Shown here in pieces: positions 1 to 7,306 of a stretch of DNA of 16,617 bases. Positions within the stretch are counted from its first letter, which is position 1; the number at the start of each line of letters is the position of its first letter. The stretch is from the NCBI GenBank assembly GCA_035550595.1, contig DASZOV010000106.1, positions 1-16,617 on the forward strand, given 5' to 3'. The translations under genes and the position numbers were made by a program. The notes under the pieces were generated by a model. That model had not been told where the DNA came from, did not search any database, and saw only the letters and a list, made by a program, of their open reading frames with translations. The DNA is from CALFMR01 sp035550595. GTDB lineage: Bacteria; Acidobacteriota; Vicinamibacteria; Vicinamibacterales; SCN-69-37.

Positions 1-33
1 ACGCCCGCGGCCGACCGCGGCGTGCGGGCGTGA
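1..33 (+). CDS. Possible C-terminal end of an upstream gene (partial)
   Basis: The first 33 bases read openly in frame 1 as TPAADRGVRA and end at TGA, 12 bases before the ATG of the first complete gene. That fits the tight spacing of the downstream genes, so an upstream gene may end here. Ten residues carry no recognisable motif, so neither the family nor the reading frame can be confirmed. Confidence 0.25.
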   Translation, partial: TPAADRGVRA

Positions 34-45
34 GCCACCATCTCG

Positions 46-723
46 ATGCTGAGCACCCGCGTCACCGTCGTCATCCCCACGCGCGACGAAGAAGGCCTGA
101 TTGGCGAGATCATCGACACCGCGCGGCCGTATGCCGACGAGATGCTCGTCGTCGACGGCCATTCGCGCGATCGGACGCGCGAGATCGCGGCCGCGCACGG
201 CGCGCGCGTCATCCTCGACCAGGGCAAGGGGAAAGGCAACGCGCTCCGGCTGTCGATTACGGAGGCCACGGGCGATATCCTGGTCTTCATCGATGCCGAC
301 GGATCGCACGATCCGCACGACATCCCGGCGCTCGTCGCGCCCATCAAGGCCGACAAGGCCGACATGGTCGTCGGGTCGCGGGGCCGCGGCGGCAGCGATG
401 AGCTGCACGGGACGATCGATCAGTTCATCCGGTACGTCGGGTCGCAGCTCATCATGCTGGCCATCAACTACCGCTGGCACGTGCGGCTGACCGACAGCCA
501 GAACGGCTTCCGCGCCATCCGGCGCGACGTCGCGGCCAAGCTCGGCCTCACGTCGAATCTCACCACGATCGAGCAGGAAATGACGATGAAGGCGCTCAAG
601 CGCGGCTTCCGCGTCGACGAGATCGCCAGCCACGAATACGAGCGCCGCTGGGGCGCCTCGAAGGTCGTCGTCTGGAAGCTGTGGTTCGCCTACGGCTGGT
701 CCTTCCTGCGCAACATCTTCTGA
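46..723 (+). CDS. GT2 family glycosyltransferase, polyprenyl-phosphate sugar synthase-like (DPM1 type)
   Basis: This 225-residue protein is a family 2 glycosyltransferase. Visible signatures are the nucleotide-binding strand VTVVIPTRDEE (residues 6-16), VVDGHS (35-40), the metal-binding DAD at 83-85 followed by GSHDP, and DSQNGFRAIRR (150-160), an acceptor-side motif of dolichyl/polyprenyl-phosphate mannose synthase-like enzymes. No membrane segment follows the catalytic domain, as in short DPM1-type enzymes; the protein ends WSFLRNIF. Family knowledge predicts transfer of a sugar from a nucleotide donor to a polyprenyl phosphate at the cytoplasmic membrane face; the actual sugar is unknown. 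The ATG at 46 is the first start after an in-frame TGA at 31-33. A GT-C gene begins 7 bases downstream, the usual partner of such an enzyme, so co-transcription and a donor-user pair are likely. Confidence 0.88.
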   Translation: MLSTRVTVVIPTRDEEGLIGEIIDTARPYADEMLVVDGHSRDRTREIAAAHGARVILDQGKGKGNALRLSITEATGDILVFIDADGSHDPHDIPALVAPIKADKADMVVGSRGRGGSDELHGTIDQFIRYVGSQLIMLAINYRWHVRLTDSQNGFRAIRRDVAAKLGLTSNLTTIEQEMTMKALKRGFRVDEIASHEYERRWGASKVVVWKLWFAYGWSFLRNIF

Positions 724-730
724 TCGTGCG

Positions 731-2479
731 ATGACGGGAGTGCCTTCTTCGATCGGCCGGGCGCGTGCGCTCACGGTCCTTGCCGCCATCACGGTCGTCG
801 GCGGCGCGTTGCGTTTCTACAATCTCGCGTGGGGCGCGCCGTACTTCCATTTCCACATCGACGAGCACTTCGTGTTCATGGGCGCCGACCTGCTCCGCAA
901 GAGCATGCGCGACGCGGCGCTCTCGCCGAAGTTCTTCATGTACTCGCCGCTGCCGATGTACCTCTTGAACATCGTCCGCGCGATCTACGAGACCGTCGGC
1001 CATCCGCTGAATCTGACCGTGCCGCAAGACGAAGTCACCTACATGGTGCTCGGCCGAGCGATCTCGGCGGCGTTCGGGACGGCGACGATTCCACTCGTCT
1101 ACGCGATCGCGGCGCGACTCTTGAACCGGAAGGCGGGTCTCCTCGCCGCCGCATTTCTCGCCGTGTCGGTGCTGCACCTGCGCGACTCGCACTTCTTCGC
1201 GGTCGACGTCAGCATGGTGTTCTTCGTCGTGCTGACCTGGCTCAGCCTGTTCCGGCTGGCCGAGCGCGGCGACGTGTGGGCGGGCGTGCTGACGGGGCTC
1301 GCCTTCGGCGCGGCGATCCTGTGCAAGTACTCGGCGGCGTTCATGGGCCTCCCCATGGGCTTCGCCTATCTCCTGTCACCGCGGCGTCCGCGCGCGCTCC
1401 GTCCCCTCCGTGCGTGGTGGCCGTGGATCGCGCTCGGCATCGTGCCGCTGGCGGTTGCCGCGCTGACGTTCGTCGTCCTGGATCCGATGGCGTGGCAGTA
1501 CTACGGCAAGTTCCGCGACGACATCCGCACGCTCGTCACCGACCCGCTCACCGGCGTGACGCGACCGCTGTGGATCGGACAGTTCGCCGGCGTCACTCAT
1601 CTGCGTTTGTACTGGTTCACGAACCTGCTGTGGTGGGGGATCGGACCGGCGCTCGAAATCTGGTCGATTGCCGGCCTGGTCTGGATGGCGACGCGCCGGC
1701 GTGCGCTCATGTGGCTGGCCGTCATCGTGCCGGCCGTGTACTTTCTCACCGCCGGCAACACGATCGCGCCCTTCGTCCGTTACGCCATTCCGCTCACGCC
1801 GATGCTCGCCGTGGCGGGCGGTGTCTTCGGCGCGGACCTCATCCGCCGCGCGCGCTGGCGGCCCGTGGGCCTGGTCGCCGTCGGCCTCGTGCTCGCCGTG
1901 ACCGCCGCATATGCCGCGGCGTACATGAACATCTTCCGGCAGCCGGACAGCCGCATCGCGGCGGCGCGGTATCTACAACGCGTGGTCCCGCGCGGCGCAC
2001 CCATTCTCGTCGAGCCATCGCAGGTGCTGCCGCCGATGGGCGAGTACTACGCCCATACGAACTTCTACGGCGACTATCAGCCGCGCGGCGCGGAGAGCGA
2101 GCGTGTCGAGGACTTCCATCTCTACACGCTCGACACGTACGTCTATCTCTACAACGACCGACTGAGCGACGCCGACAAGCAGGCGTACATCGACCGGCGC
2201 CTGGCGCTCGTCGACTGGGTGATCCTCGACGACAGCTTTCGCGAGTTCTATCGCGATCTGCCACGGGCGGAGCACCACGTCGTGCAGGACTTCTACACGA
2301 ACCTCGTCGCCGGCCGGCTGGGCTTCGCGCTCGTCAAGCGCTTCAAGGTGTATCCCTCGCTCTTCGGGTGGACGATCAATGATGATCGATCGGAGCTGAC
2401 GTTCCGGCTGTTCGACCATCCCGAGATCCTGATCTTTCGCCGCATCGGGCCGCGTCCGGGCGCGGCGCCGTCGTCCTGA
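731..2479 (+). CDS. GT-C membrane glycosyltransferase (GT39/PMT/ArnT-like)
   Basis: This 582-residue protein is an integral membrane protein of the GT-C superfamily. The first membrane helix (about residues 13-28) is followed by a periplasmic loop with HIDEH, where D44-E45 is in the place of the acidic catalytic pair of PMT/ArnT-type enzymes. Further hydrophobic helices run to about residue 400, and a soluble, presumably periplasmic tail covers about 400-582. GT-C enzymes move a sugar from a polyprenyl-phosphate carrier to a protein or lipid acceptor outside the cytoplasm. The 7-base gap to the GT2 gene upstream suggests that gene makes its donor. No good ribosome binding site precedes the ATG, which fits translational coupling. 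Acceptor and sugar cannot be read from sequence. Confidence 0.85.
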   Translation: MTGVPSSIGRARALTVLAAITVVGGALRFYNLAWGAPYFHFHIDEHFVFMGADLLRKSMRDAALSPKFFMYSPLPMYLLNIVRAIYETVGHPLNLTVPQDEVTYMVLGRAISAAFGTATIPLVYAIAARLLNRKAGLLAAAFLAVSVLHLRDSHFFAVDVSMVFFVVLTWLSLFRLAERGDVWAGVLTGLAFGAAILCKYSAAFMGLPMGFAYLLSPRRPRALRPLRAWWPWIALGIVPLAVAALTFVVLDPMAWQYYGKFRDDIRTLVTDPLTGVTRPLWIGQFAGVTHLRLYWFTNLLWWGIGPALEIWSIAGLVWMATRRRALMWLAVIVPAVYFLTAGNTIAPFVRYAIPLTPMLAVAGGVFGADLIRRARWRPVGLVAVGLVLAVTAAYAAAYMNIFRQPDSRIAAARYLQRVVPRGAPILVEPSQVLPPMGEYYAHTNFYGDYQPRGAESERVEDFHLYTLDTYVYLYNDRLSDADKQAYIDRRLALVDWVILDDSFREFYRDLPRAEHHVVQDFYTNLVAGRLGFALVKRFKVYPSLFGWTINDDRSELTFRLFDHPEILIFRRIGPRPGAAPSS

Positions 2480-2494
2480 GAGGTGAACGCGTCG

Positions 2495-3550
2495 ATGACC
2501 GGCCCGCGTGTCCGTTTCCCATCCGCTGGACGCCGCTGCCTCGTGCTGGCCGCGGCGGCGCTGCTCGCGCGCTGCAGCAGCCACCACGGACCGACCTCTC
2601 CCGATCCCGGCGGCCCGCTGGCGATCGCGTGTCCCGTCGACCAGACGGTGGACGACCTGACGAACGCGCCGGCCATGCCGGTCAACTTCCCCGCGCCGAC
2701 GACGACGGGCGGCAAGGGGACGGTAACGATTCAGTGCAATCCGGCGTCGGCGACGAACTTCACGCTCGGCCAGACGCCGGTCTCGTGCGGCGCGACCGAC
2801 ACGGGTGGCCACTTCGCCACCTGCGCTTTCAACGTCACCGTCGCCCCCGTGCCGATGCTGAGCGTGACGTCGTTCATGGCCTTCGGCGACAGCCTGACCG
2901 AGGGCGAGGTGCAGCCGCAGCAACGGGCCCATCGCGTCATGGCCTACGATCCCGCCGACGGCTATCCTGCACAATTGCTGGGGATGCTCCAGGCACGCTA
3001 CAAGGCGCAAACCATCACGCTCAGCAACGAGGGGCTCGGCGGTCAGGACACGTGGGGCGATTACGACCGGCTGCTCGCGGCGCTCGATGCCGAACATCCG
3101 CAGGCGCTGCTGCTGCTCGAGGGCATCAACGATCTCGACGGCAACGCGACGTACGACGAGATCCCGCACATCATCGATGGTCTGCGCGCCGACGTCCGCG
3201 AGTCGAAGGCGCGGGGCGTGCAGTACGTCCTCGTGAGCACGCTGACGCCGCAGCGCGAGCCCACGCCTGGCAGTCCCGATCGCCGCAATTTCGTGCAGGA
3301 TCCGCAGTTGATTCAGGATACGAATGACGAGATCCGCGACATGGCGGCCCAGGAAGGGGCCATTCTCGTCGACGGCTATTCGGCGATTGCCGTCGATGTC
3401 TCGACGCTCGTGGGAGCCGACGGACTGCATCTGACGGTGGCCGGCTATCAGGCGCTCGCCAATGCGTTTCTGGTCGCCATCGAACAGAACATGGAACTGC
3501 CGCCGCCCGTCGCCTCTCCGCCGGCCGCATCGTCGGTGGGACGCCGATGA
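2495..3550 (+). CDS. HYR-domain SGNH/GDSL hydrolase lipoprotein, copy 1
   Basis: This is a 351-residue secreted esterase-like protein. A short basic N-terminus and hydrophobic stretch lead to LLARC, with Cys27 as probable lipidation site; Arg at -1 is atypical. A HYR (hyalin repeat) Ig-like domain spans about 44-117 with Cys46, 81, 98 and 110. The SGNH hydrolase domain follows: GDSLTEG with Ser133 as nucleophile, Gly182/183 (block II), GIND at 210-213 (block III) and DGLHLT with Asp309/His312. The catalytic set is complete. Such enzymes cleave acyl or acetyl esters of lipids or polysaccharides; substrate unknown. The ATG at 2495 is preferred over the GTG at 2483. It has AGAGG 11 bases upstream, and its product aligns with copy 2 from the first residue (MT plus RC at 14-15). 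Copy 2 starts 10 bases after the stop. Confidence 0.88.
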   Translation: MTGPRVRFPSAGRRCLVLAAAALLARCSSHHGPTSPDPGGPLAIACPVDQTVDDLTNAPAMPVNFPAPTTTGGKGTVTIQCNPASATNFTLGQTPVSCGATDTGGHFATCAFNVTVAPVPMLSVTSFMAFGDSLTEGEVQPQQRAHRVMAYDPADGYPAQLLGMLQARYKAQTITLSNEGLGGQDTWGDYDRLLAALDAEHPQALLLLEGINDLDGNATYDEIPHIIDGLRADVRESKARGVQYVLVSTLTPQREPTPGSPDRRNFVQDPQLIQDTNDEIRDMAAQEGAILVDGYSAIAVDVSTLVGADGLHLTVAGYQALANAFLVAIEQNMELPPPVASPPAASSVGRR

Positions 3551-3560
3551 CGTCTCGGCC

Positions 3561-4616
3561 ATGACGCACTGGACCTCCCGCGCACGCGGCGTCGGCTGGC
3601 GCTGCCTGGTCGTTGTCGCGGCGGCGGCGCTCGTGGTCGGCTGCGGCGGTCACCACGGCCCGACGTCTCCCGATCACGGTCTATTGGCGATTGTCTGTCC
3701 CGTCGATCAGACGGTGGACGATCCGACGAACGCACCGGCCATGCCGGTCAATTTCCCCGCGCCGACGACGACCGGAGGTCAGGCGCCGGTCACGGTCGTG
3801 TGCAATCCGGCGTCGGGAACGAGCTTCGCGCTTGGTCAGACGCCGGTCTCGTGCAGTGCGACCGATGCGGCCGGCACTGCCGTGTCGTGCGGGTTCGCCG
3901 TGACAGTCGCGCCCGTGCCGATGCTGCGCCTGACGTCGTTCATGGCGTTCGGCGACAGCCTGACCGAAGGCGAAGTCGAGCCGCAGCAGCACGGCTGGCG
4001 GCCGTTCATTTCCGATCCAGAGCACGGGTATCCGGCCGTGCTGCTCCAACTGTTGCAGCAGCGCTACAAGGCGCAAACGATCTCGCTCGTCAACGAAGGT
4101 CAGGGCGGCGAGCACGTCGCCGACGGCTACTATCGGCTGCAGGGCGTGCTCGACGCGAACACCCCTCAGGTGTTGCTGCTCTTCGAGGGCATCAACGACC
4201 TCAACGACACTCGCGACCACGACGAGATCCCACACATCGTCGATACCCTGCGCGACGACGTCCGCGAGGCGTTCGCGCACGGCGTTGACACCGTATTCGT
4301 GAGCACGCTGACGCCGCAGCGCGAGCCGTCGCCGGGCGGCGGGAACCGGTCGCCCGTCGATGATCAGCTCATCCGCGACACGAATGACGAGATCCGCGAC
4401 ATGGCCACGCGCGAAGGCGCCATTGTCGTCGACGGCTACGCGGCGATTGAAGTCGACGTCGCGACGTTCGTGGGCGCGGACGGCCTGCACCTGACGGTGG
4501 CCGGCTACCAGGCACTGGCGAACGCGTTCTTCACCGTGATTCAACAGACGCTGGAGTTGCCCGCCACGCCTCCAGCCGACGCATCTCCAACGCCTGCCGC
4601 GAGGCGCCGATCGTAG
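3561..4616 (+). CDS. HYR-domain SGNH/GDSL hydrolase lipoprotein, copy 2
   Basis: This is the tandem paralogue of the preceding gene, also 351 residues. The signal peptide ends in a canonical lipobox LVVGC with Cys28, better than that of copy 1, so attachment to a membrane by lipid is likely. A HYR domain covers about 44-117 (Cys46, 81, 98, 110). The SGNH domain has GDSLTEG (Ser133), GQGG (180-183), GIND (210-213) and DGLHLT (Asp307, His310), so the active site is intact. Differences cluster in loops, for example HGWRPFISD in place of RAHRVMAYD at 144-152, which may alter substrate choice. The frame is open upstream to 3462, but that part overlaps copy 1 and the ATG at 3561 matches its start. 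The gene closes the plus-strand block; a perfect hairpin lies 5 bases beyond the stop. Confidence 0.9.
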   Translation: MTHWTSRARGVGWRCLVVVAAAALVVGCGGHHGPTSPDHGLLAIVCPVDQTVDDPTNAPAMPVNFPAPTTTGGQAPVTVVCNPASGTSFALGQTPVSCSATDAAGTAVSCGFAVTVAPVPMLRLTSFMAFGDSLTEGEVEPQQHGWRPFISDPEHGYPAVLLQLLQQRYKAQTISLVNEGQGGEHVADGYYRLQGVLDANTPQVLLLFEGINDLNDTRDHDEIPHIVDTLRDDVREAFAHGVDTVFVSTLTPQREPSPGGGNRSPVDDQLIRDTNDEIRDMATREGAIVVDGYAAIEVDVATFVGADGLHLTVAGYQALANAFFTVIQQTLELPATPPADASPTPAARRRS

Positions 4617-4621
4617 ATTTC

Positions 4622-4655
4622 GGTTCTCCCTGGCTCTGAAGGGCCAGGGAGAACC
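4622..4655. terminator. Perfect 13-bp hairpin between convergent genes
   Basis: GGTTCTCCCTGGC (4622-4634) and its exact reverse complement GCCAGGGAGAACC (4643-4655) enclose an 8-base loop. It begins 5 bases after the stop of the second SGNH gene and lies 37 bases from the stop of the convergent lipoprotein gene. It could end transcription from both sides. Neither strand has a clear run of T after the stem, so it is either a non-canonical terminator, an mRNA 3'-end stabiliser, or part of a repeat element joined to the adjacent phased tract. Confidence 0.65.
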
Positions 4656-4656
4656 C

Positions 4657-4691
4657 GGAACCCACTTCTGGCTTCGAACTTCTACCTTGTC
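4657..4691. repeat. Degenerate repeat with a seven-base period
   Basis: After the hairpin the sequence falls into seven-base units: GGAACCC, ACTTCTG, GCTTCGA, ACTTCTA, CCTTGTC. The ACTTCTN and NCTTCGA units recur with period seven and share CTTC. On the other strand the core reads as GAAG-containing units. It abuts the TAA of the minus-strand lipoprotein gene. A related tract with the same period lies at 11684-11711. Confidence 0.5.
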
Positions 4692-4692
4692 G

Positions 4693-5604
4693 TTATCGCG
4701 GCAGCATGAAGGAGTACTTCGAGCCGATGCCCTCGGGAGCTTTGCAGTCGTCGCTACCGTCGTCGCAGAAGCGGCCGCCGTCGGGGTTGGGATCGAAGGT
4801 GCTGCTGCAGAGCCACCAGCGCTCACTTTCGAACACGCCAGTGAGTTTGCAGTAGCCGCGCGACACGCCGCTCTTCCCGGTCGAAATGAGCGTGTCCTTG
4901 AACGTACACGGCGCGACGATGTCCGCGTCGTTGTCGTCCTCGAAGGTCACGGAGTCGACGTGCGCTTCGGCCGACTGGATCGTGAGCATCTTCCGGTTGT
5001 TCACGATGTCGCTGTGCTCGGCGTCCTTGCCGGAGCACGCATCCCAGAAGTCCACGAGGCACGCGTCGGGACTGACTTCCGAGTGGCCGAAGTAATCGAC
5101 GAGGAACTTGATCGTCATGTCGGACAGTTCGGCGACCGAGTCGTGCGCGGGAAACGCCGCCGCGCTCTTCTTCACGTCGTTCGTGCTGGTGATGGGATCG
5201 CCCTTGCTGTTCACATCGGCGTAGTGCTCGACGACTTCGAGGGAGATCGTGACGTTGATGGGCGTCGCCGCGGTGCCCTTGGGCAGGCGCCACTTCACGG
5301 ATGGGCCCGACCCTGTGAACGTGCCGGCGTTCGCCGTCCAGATGAACTGGAGATTGGCGACGGGCGTCTCGGCGTCGGTGACGGTAGCCGTGACGTCGAT
5401 GTCCTGGTTCACTTCCGCGCGGTCGCTCACGTCAACCGCGATGGCGCTGATGACGGGCGGCGTGTTGTGAACGGGCTGAACGGTGCCACCGTCGCCGGGC
5501 GGGGCGACGGGCGAGTCATCGGCGTTGTCGCACGCCGCGAGGCTGGCGACCAGAAGGACCAGAACGAGTGAAAGGAACCGTTGAAGACGCACGCGACCGA
5601 GCAC
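4693..5604 (-). CDS. Cys-rich lipoprotein of unknown function with an Ig/PKD-like segment
   Basis: The 303-residue product has a basic N-terminus, a hydrophobic stretch and the lipobox SLAAC with Cys25, so it should be a lipoprotein. Residues about 48-130 contain NTPPVISAI and a beta-rich run ending in LEVVEHY, resembling an Ig- or PKD-like fold. The C-terminal half (about 150-300) has seven cysteines and patterns such as NNRKMLTI and ERWWLCSSTF that could be an NTF2/SnoaL-like fold; this is a weak resemblance. I do not recognise the family. The start is GTG at 5604, which touches AGGGGA directly; an in-frame GTG at 5592 gives a wider gap and is an alternative. The gene follows a GT-C-like gene by 97 bases and has a possible promoter of its own. 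Confidence 0.75.
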   Translation of the reverse strand: MLGRVRLQRFLSLVLVLLVASLAACDNADDSPVAPPGDGGTVQPVHNTPPVISAIAVDVSDRAEVNQDIDVTATVTDAETPVANLQFIWTANAGTFTGSGPSVKWRLPKGTAATPINVTISLEVVEHYADVNSKGDPITSTNDVKKSAAAFPAHDSVAELSDMTIKFLVDYFGHSEVSPDACLVDFWDACSGKDAEHSDIVNNRKMLTIQSAEAHVDSVTFEDDNDADIVAPCTFKDTLISTGKSGVSRGYCKLTGVFESERWWLCSSTFDPNPDGGRFCDDGSDDCKAPEGIGSKYSFMLPR

Positions 5605-5621
5605 TCCCCTTTCGGCCGTCT

Positions 5622-5627
5622 ATTCTA
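5622..5627 (-). promoter_or_regulatory. Candidate -10 element for the Cys-rich lipoprotein gene
   Basis: The minus strand reads TAGAAT at 5627-5622, five of six matches to TATAAT. Transcription would start near 5615, about 11 bases before the GTG at 5604. No convincing -35 box lies 16-18 bases upstream, so this is a weak prediction. Confidence 0.25.
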
Positions 5628-5702
5628 TCCGGGCCCGATCGCCTGGACGATACTCCCTGCTTCTCGACTCGGCGTGTCTCGGGTGGCCACAGACGGCCGC
5701 TC

Positions 5703-7247
5703 CTACGGTGTCGCTTTGCACAAATACCACGCGCTCACGTGTTCACCGCCGGCGCACGGTTCGTCCTGAATCGTGATGAGGTTCGGGCCTTCGGCGTCCG
5801 CGAGGCGCTGGTATTCCGAGATGCGGACCACGTCGCTCGACGCGACCTTCACCTGTTCGTCGGTCAGGAACGTGATCTTGTACGCGCGCCAGTAGCCGGC
5901 CATGGCTACATGGACGTGTCGTCGAACGAGCTCGTCCGCGAGCACGCGCAGATCGTTCGGCTGCCGGCCGCCCCAATAGCGTTCCACTTGCCGCCAGTGA
6001 TCGAGGCCCGATCCAACGCCGGCCGCAACAACCGCTGCGACGACGAGGCCCGTGACCCACGACGCAGGTCGCGCGGCGAAGATGAGCGAGACAACGCCAA
6101 TCGGCACGTACAGCGATAGCAATAAGTAGCGGTGGACGACGAGGTCCGGCGGACGCGTGACGATGTAGACGAGCACGGCGACGATGCCGACGCCGAGCAG
6201 GAAGACTGGGAACGCTAGTCGCCGCTGAGGTCCGTCCGCACGATCGGACGGCGCGTCACCCGGCCGGCGGGTCGGTCGTCGTCGGCTTGCGATCAGCATC
6301 ACCGCGGCGAGCCCGATGCCGCACGCGACGACGATCGGCCACAGCGCCCAGATGTGTCCCTGCCGCGCGATCGCGTTGTCGATCGGCTTCAGTCCGTAGA
6401 GTCCGGGCAGGTCGTCGGCGATCATCGTCTCGACGCGGACCGGCAGCTCCGACGGAATGAACTCGATGCGATCGGCCACGGTCCCGACCTGCGATCCGCC
6501 GTAACCGCCGATGAGCTCACCGCGCGTGCCGGGGCCCATCAGATCCGAATACGGCTCGAGCGCTTTGACGGTCTGCATGGTCGCGGCCGCCACGACGGCG
6601 GCCACGAGCCAGAAGCGAAGCTGGCCGCGCCGCCAGAGCGATCGGTCCCACGCCTGCTGCACGAGCAAAACGGGGACGACGTACGCCGTGAACGGCCGGC
6701 TGAGCGTGCCGATCGCGAGCACGAGCCCGAACCAGAGCGGCCGGCGGCGCAACAGCCAGAGAATCGGCACGCAGAGCACCGGGCCGATGCCCGCCGCGCC
6801 TTCGATGAGCGATGCCGCGGTGAGCGGCGGCGTGAACGCGAGCACGAGCGTCGCGAGGAGCGCGAGCGCCGGCGTCAGTCCAGATTCCCGATGAAGAATC
6901 GCGATCAGCAGGACGACCGTCGCGAGATTGAGCGCCACGAGCGACAAGTGCCAGCTCATGACCGAGGGGCCGAAGAGCAGAAAGAACGGCGCCGCGACCC
7001 ACGCGTCCACCGCGAGCATGTACGTCTGTCCGTAGCAGTACAGCGGAAACGCGCGGCCTTCGATGAGGTGCTTGGCCATCAGGCCGAAGATGGCCTGGTC
7101 CGAATCGAAGAACGACTGTTCGTAGGCGAGATAGACGAAGCTGCGCGCGAAGACGAGGACCGTGGCCGCGACGAGCGCGAGAACGAGACCGCGATGGACG
7201 GTCCACGCGCGCGCGATGGTGCCGATCACGCGTGAAGCGGCGCGCAT
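5703..7247 (-). CDS. GT-C-like integral membrane glycosyltransferase
   Basis: The 514-residue protein is a polytopic membrane protein. A first helix (about residues 20-41) is followed by FFDSDQAIFGLMAKHL, in which D48 and D50 occupy the first periplasmic loop position of acidic catalytic residues in GT-C enzymes. Hydrophobic helices continue to about residue 420. A soluble tail (about 420-514) contains MAGYWRAYKITFLTDEQ and ends the protein, as in GT39-like proteins. The likely job is transfer of a lipid-linked sugar outside the membrane, but donor and acceptor are unknown. The ATG at 7247 lacks a ribosome binding site, and an extended -10-like element lies just upstream, so the transcript may be leaderless. 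It is divergent from the gene at 7307 with 59 bases between. Confidence 0.7.
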   Translation of the reverse strand: MRAASRVIGTIARAWTVHRGLVLALVAATVLVFARSFVYLAYEQSFFDSDQAIFGLMAKHLIEGRAFPLYCYGQTYMLAVDAWVAAPFFLLFGPSVMSWHLSLVALNLATVVLLIAILHRESGLTPALALLATLVLAFTPPLTAASLIEGAAGIGPVLCVPILWLLRRRPLWFGLVLAIGTLSRPFTAYVVPVLLVQQAWDRSLWRRGQLRFWLVAAVVAAATMQTVKALEPYSDLMGPGTRGELIGGYGGSQVGTVADRIEFIPSELPVRVETMIADDLPGLYGLKPIDNAIARQGHIWALWPIVVACGIGLAAVMLIASRRRPTRRPGDAPSDRADGPQRRLAFPVFLLGVGIVAVLVYIVTRPPDLVVHRYLLLSLYVPIGVVSLIFAARPASWVTGLVVAAVVAAGVGSGLDHWRQVERYWGGRQPNDLRVLADELVRRHVHVAMAGYWRAYKITFLTDEQVKVASSDVVRISEYQRLADAEGPNLITIQDEPCAGGEHVSAWYLCKATP

Positions 7248-7256
7248 GTTTCACGT

Positions 7257-7265
7257 ATGCTAGCA
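7257..7265 (-). promoter_or_regulatory. Candidate extended -10 promoter element (leaderless type)
   Basis: On the minus strand TGC then TAGCAT (7265-7257) fits the extended -10 pattern TGnTAnnnT. A start point about 7 bases further would leave only a few bases before the ATG at 7247, which has no Shine-Dalgarno sequence. No -35 box is evident. Nothing with the same strength is seen for the divergent gene. Confidence 0.25.
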
Positions 7266-7306
7266 CGCGATTCGTGCGGTCTCCGGCGACAGATCAGACT
7301 CAGACG

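Larger units (their letters stand above)
2495..4616 (+). repeat. Tandem gene duplication (two HYR-SGNH units)
   Basis: Two directly repeated genes of identical length (1056 bases, 351 residues each) lie head to tail with a 10-base gap. Residue numbering stays in register from position 28 to the loop around 260, where a two-residue indel occurs. Exact DNA identity is seen in a 31-base block (3231-3261 and 4297-4327) and a 26-base block (3320-3345 and 4380-4405), with matching third codon positions. This points to a fairly recent duplication or to gene conversion. Confidence 0.9.

Noticed and set aside
1973..3562. A 529-codon minus-strand frame across the GT-C and SGNH genes
   Set aside because: It is antisense to two genes with clear domains and has no motif of its own.
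3681..4826. A 381-codon minus-strand frame opposite SGNH copy 2
   Set aside because: It mirrors the frame opposite copy 1 (similar His/Arg/Val-rich text) simply because the sense genes are paralogues.
4687..5571. A 294-codon plus-strand frame opposite the Cys-rich lipoprotein
   Set aside because: The minus-strand product has a signal peptide and lipobox; the plus-strand frame is a charged Arg/Val/Asp-rich shadow.
6354..7235. A 293-codon plus-strand frame opposite the GT-C-like gene at 5703-7247
   Set aside because: Its translation is almost entirely Arg, Glu and Asp with no hydrophobic core, as expected for the antisense of a membrane protein gene.
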